Shown in pieces: positions 20,357 through 21,405 of a stretch of DNA of 21,405 nt. Where the stretch lies: NCBI GenBank assembly GCA_036004445.1, contig DASYRL010000107.1, forward strand, positions 1-21,405, in the 5' to 3' direction. The translations under genes and the position numbers were made by a program. The notes under the pieces were generated by a model that saw nothing but the letters and a program-made list of their open reading frames with translations, had not been told where the DNA came from and ran no database searches. Each line of letters starts with the position of its first letter. Position 1 is the stretch's first letter. This stretch comes from DASXUC01 sp036004445 (lineage in GTDB: Bacteria > Sysuimicrobiota > Sysuimicrobiia > Sysuimicrobiales > Kaftiobacteriaceae).

Positions 20357-21394
20357 TCAAGGGTACAGCGCCGGGACGCGCAGCCCCAGGTCCTCCGGGA
20401 ACCCCAGCATCACGTTCATGTTCTGGATGGCCTGCCCGGCGGCGCCTTTGACGAGGTTGTCCAGCGCCGCCATGGCGATGACGACGCCGTTCCGCTCGTC
20501 GACGCGGACCGCGACGTCGCAGAAATTCGAACCGCAGGTGGCCTTCGTTTGCGGCAGACCGTCGCCCAGCACCCGCACGAACGGCTCGGCGGCGTAGGCT
20601 TCCTCCAGCAGCGCCGTCGCCGCGGACGTGGTGAGGGGCTTGCCCAGAGGCAGATACACCGTCGCAAGAATGCCCCGGGTCATCGGGATGAGATGCGGCG
20701 TGAAGGTGACTGCGGCGGGCGAGCCCAGATGGCGCGCGAGTTCCTGCTCGATCTCGGGTGTATGGCGGTGCGCGGCAACGTTGTACGGCTTGACGTTCTC
20801 ATTGACCTCGGCGAAGTGGGTGCTCAAGGATACTCCCCTGCCCGCCCCCGACACGCCGGACTTGGCGTCGACAATAATCCCCTCCGGCCGCACACACCCG
20901 GACTGCAGCAGCGGCAGCATGGCAATCAGGGCGGCAGTCGGATAGCACCCGGGATTGCCGACGATGTCCGCCCGCCGGATCTCGCTGCGCCGGTATTCGG
21001 TGAGGCCGTAAGCCGAGCGCTCCAGCAGGTCGGCGCTGCGATGCGGAATCTTGTACCACTGCTCGTAGACGTGAGCATCCCTGAACCGGAAGTCGGCGCC
21101 CAGGTCGATCACGCGGGCGTGGGACAGCAGCGGCGGCACAAGCTCCATCGCCTTCCCGTTCGGCAGGGCCAGGAACACGAGGTCGGAATCGGCTCCGATC
21201 TGCTCAAGATCCGCGGGCTCGGTCAGGAGGTCGGTGAACGTGCGCAGATTGGGATAGAGGTCAGCCATCGCCTCGCCGGCTTTGGTGTCGGCCGTGAGGT
21301 GCACCAGCTCGACGGCCGGATGGCCGACCAGCAGCCGGGCCAGTTCCCCGCCGCCGTATCCCGAAGCCCCGATGATGCTGACTCGAGCCGACAC
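20357..21394 (-). CDS. argC: N-acetyl-gamma-glutamyl-phosphate reductase
   Basis: NADPH-dependent reduction of N-acetylglutamyl phosphate to the semialdehyde; 345 residues, full length. The N-terminal Rossmann fold is marked by VSIIGASGYGGGELARLL (5-22). The catalytic cysteine is Cys150 in VGNPGCYPTAAL. The segment AKSGVSGAGRGVSL and the C-terminal GAAGQAIQNMNVMLG are also typical. The start is GTG at 21394, with GAGGAGG just upstream; only 11 bases of upstream sequence are in the window, so its promoter cannot be seen. It is the first arg gene here and probably heads the cluster. Confidence 0.96.
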   Translation of the reverse strand: MSARVSIIGASGYGGGELARLLVGHPAVELVHLTADTKAGEAMADLYPNLRTFTDLLTEPADLEQIGADSDLVFLALPNGKAMELVPPLLSHARVIDLGADFRFRDAHVYEQWYKIPHRSADLLERSAYGLTEYRRSEIRRADIVGNPGCYPTAALIAMLPLLQSGCVRPEGIIVDAKSGVSGAGRGVSLSTHFAEVNENVKPYNVAAHRHTPEIEQELARHLGSPAAVTFTPHLIPMTRGILATVYLPLGKPLTTSAATALLEEAYAAEPFVRVLGDGLPQTKATCGSNFCDVAVRVDERNGVVIAMAALDNLVKGAAGQAIQNMNVMLGFPEDLGLRVPALYP

Positions 21395-21405
21395 TCCGCC
21401 TCCTC

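Overview
The window is a GC-rich bacterial chromosome segment in which every gene I can support lies on the minus strand, so it reads from right to left. The left half keeps the housekeeping order known from Bacillus and its relatives (pgpH/yqfF - ybeY - dgkA - cdd - era - recO - glyQ - glyS), and glyQ has a T-box leader. The amino-acid binding protein, however, has an ordinary cleavable signal peptide and no lipobox, which fits a cell with an outer membrane better than a classical Gram-positive. High GC, Firmicutes-like synteny and diderm-like secretion suggest an uncultivated, deep-branching terrabacterial lineage (for example the Armatimonadota / Sysuimicrobiota / Chloroflexota neighbourhood). 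That placement is inference only; no marker here settles it. Layout, in direction of transcription. (1) 21394-13320: an arginine biosynthesis cluster, argC - argJ - argB - argD - argG - argH - argR. It encodes the acetyl-cycling route from glutamate to ornithine (ArgJ, ArgB, ArgC, ArgD), the last two steps from citrulline to arginine (ArgG, ArgH), and the ArgR repressor. The ornithine carbamoyltransferase gene argF is absent from the window. (2) 13238-10157: pgpH (c-di-AMP phosphodiesterase family), ybeY (rRNA maturation endonuclease) and dgkA (lipid kinase). (3) 10130-6103: a complete polar/general amino-acid ABC transporter: binding protein, two permeases, ATPase. (4) 5987-4066: a CNNM/CBS/CorC membrane protein behind an extended -10 promoter, then a DUF502 membrane protein. 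(5) 4069-1906: cdd, era and recO. (6) 1877-1: a small one-helix membrane protein, a T-box leader, glyQ and the first part of glyS. Blocks 3 and 4 sit inside what is elsewhere a contiguous dgkA-cdd pair. The most unusual feature is a set of short tandem repeats with 7-, 8- or 9-bp units in or beside many gene junctions. Six junctions, five of them between successive arg genes plus argR/pgpH, carry a heptamer array, a spacer and a second array of the reverse-complement heptamer. They use three unit families in the order A, B, C, A, B, (a different hairpin), C. Two octamer arrays of one family lie inside the 5' coding ends of era and glnQ-like and add near-identical peptides. The nearest described parallel I know is the heptameric STRR repeats of cyanobacteria. 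No tRNA, rRNA, CRISPR array, insertion sequence or prophage was seen, and no stretch of 300 bases lacks a gene.
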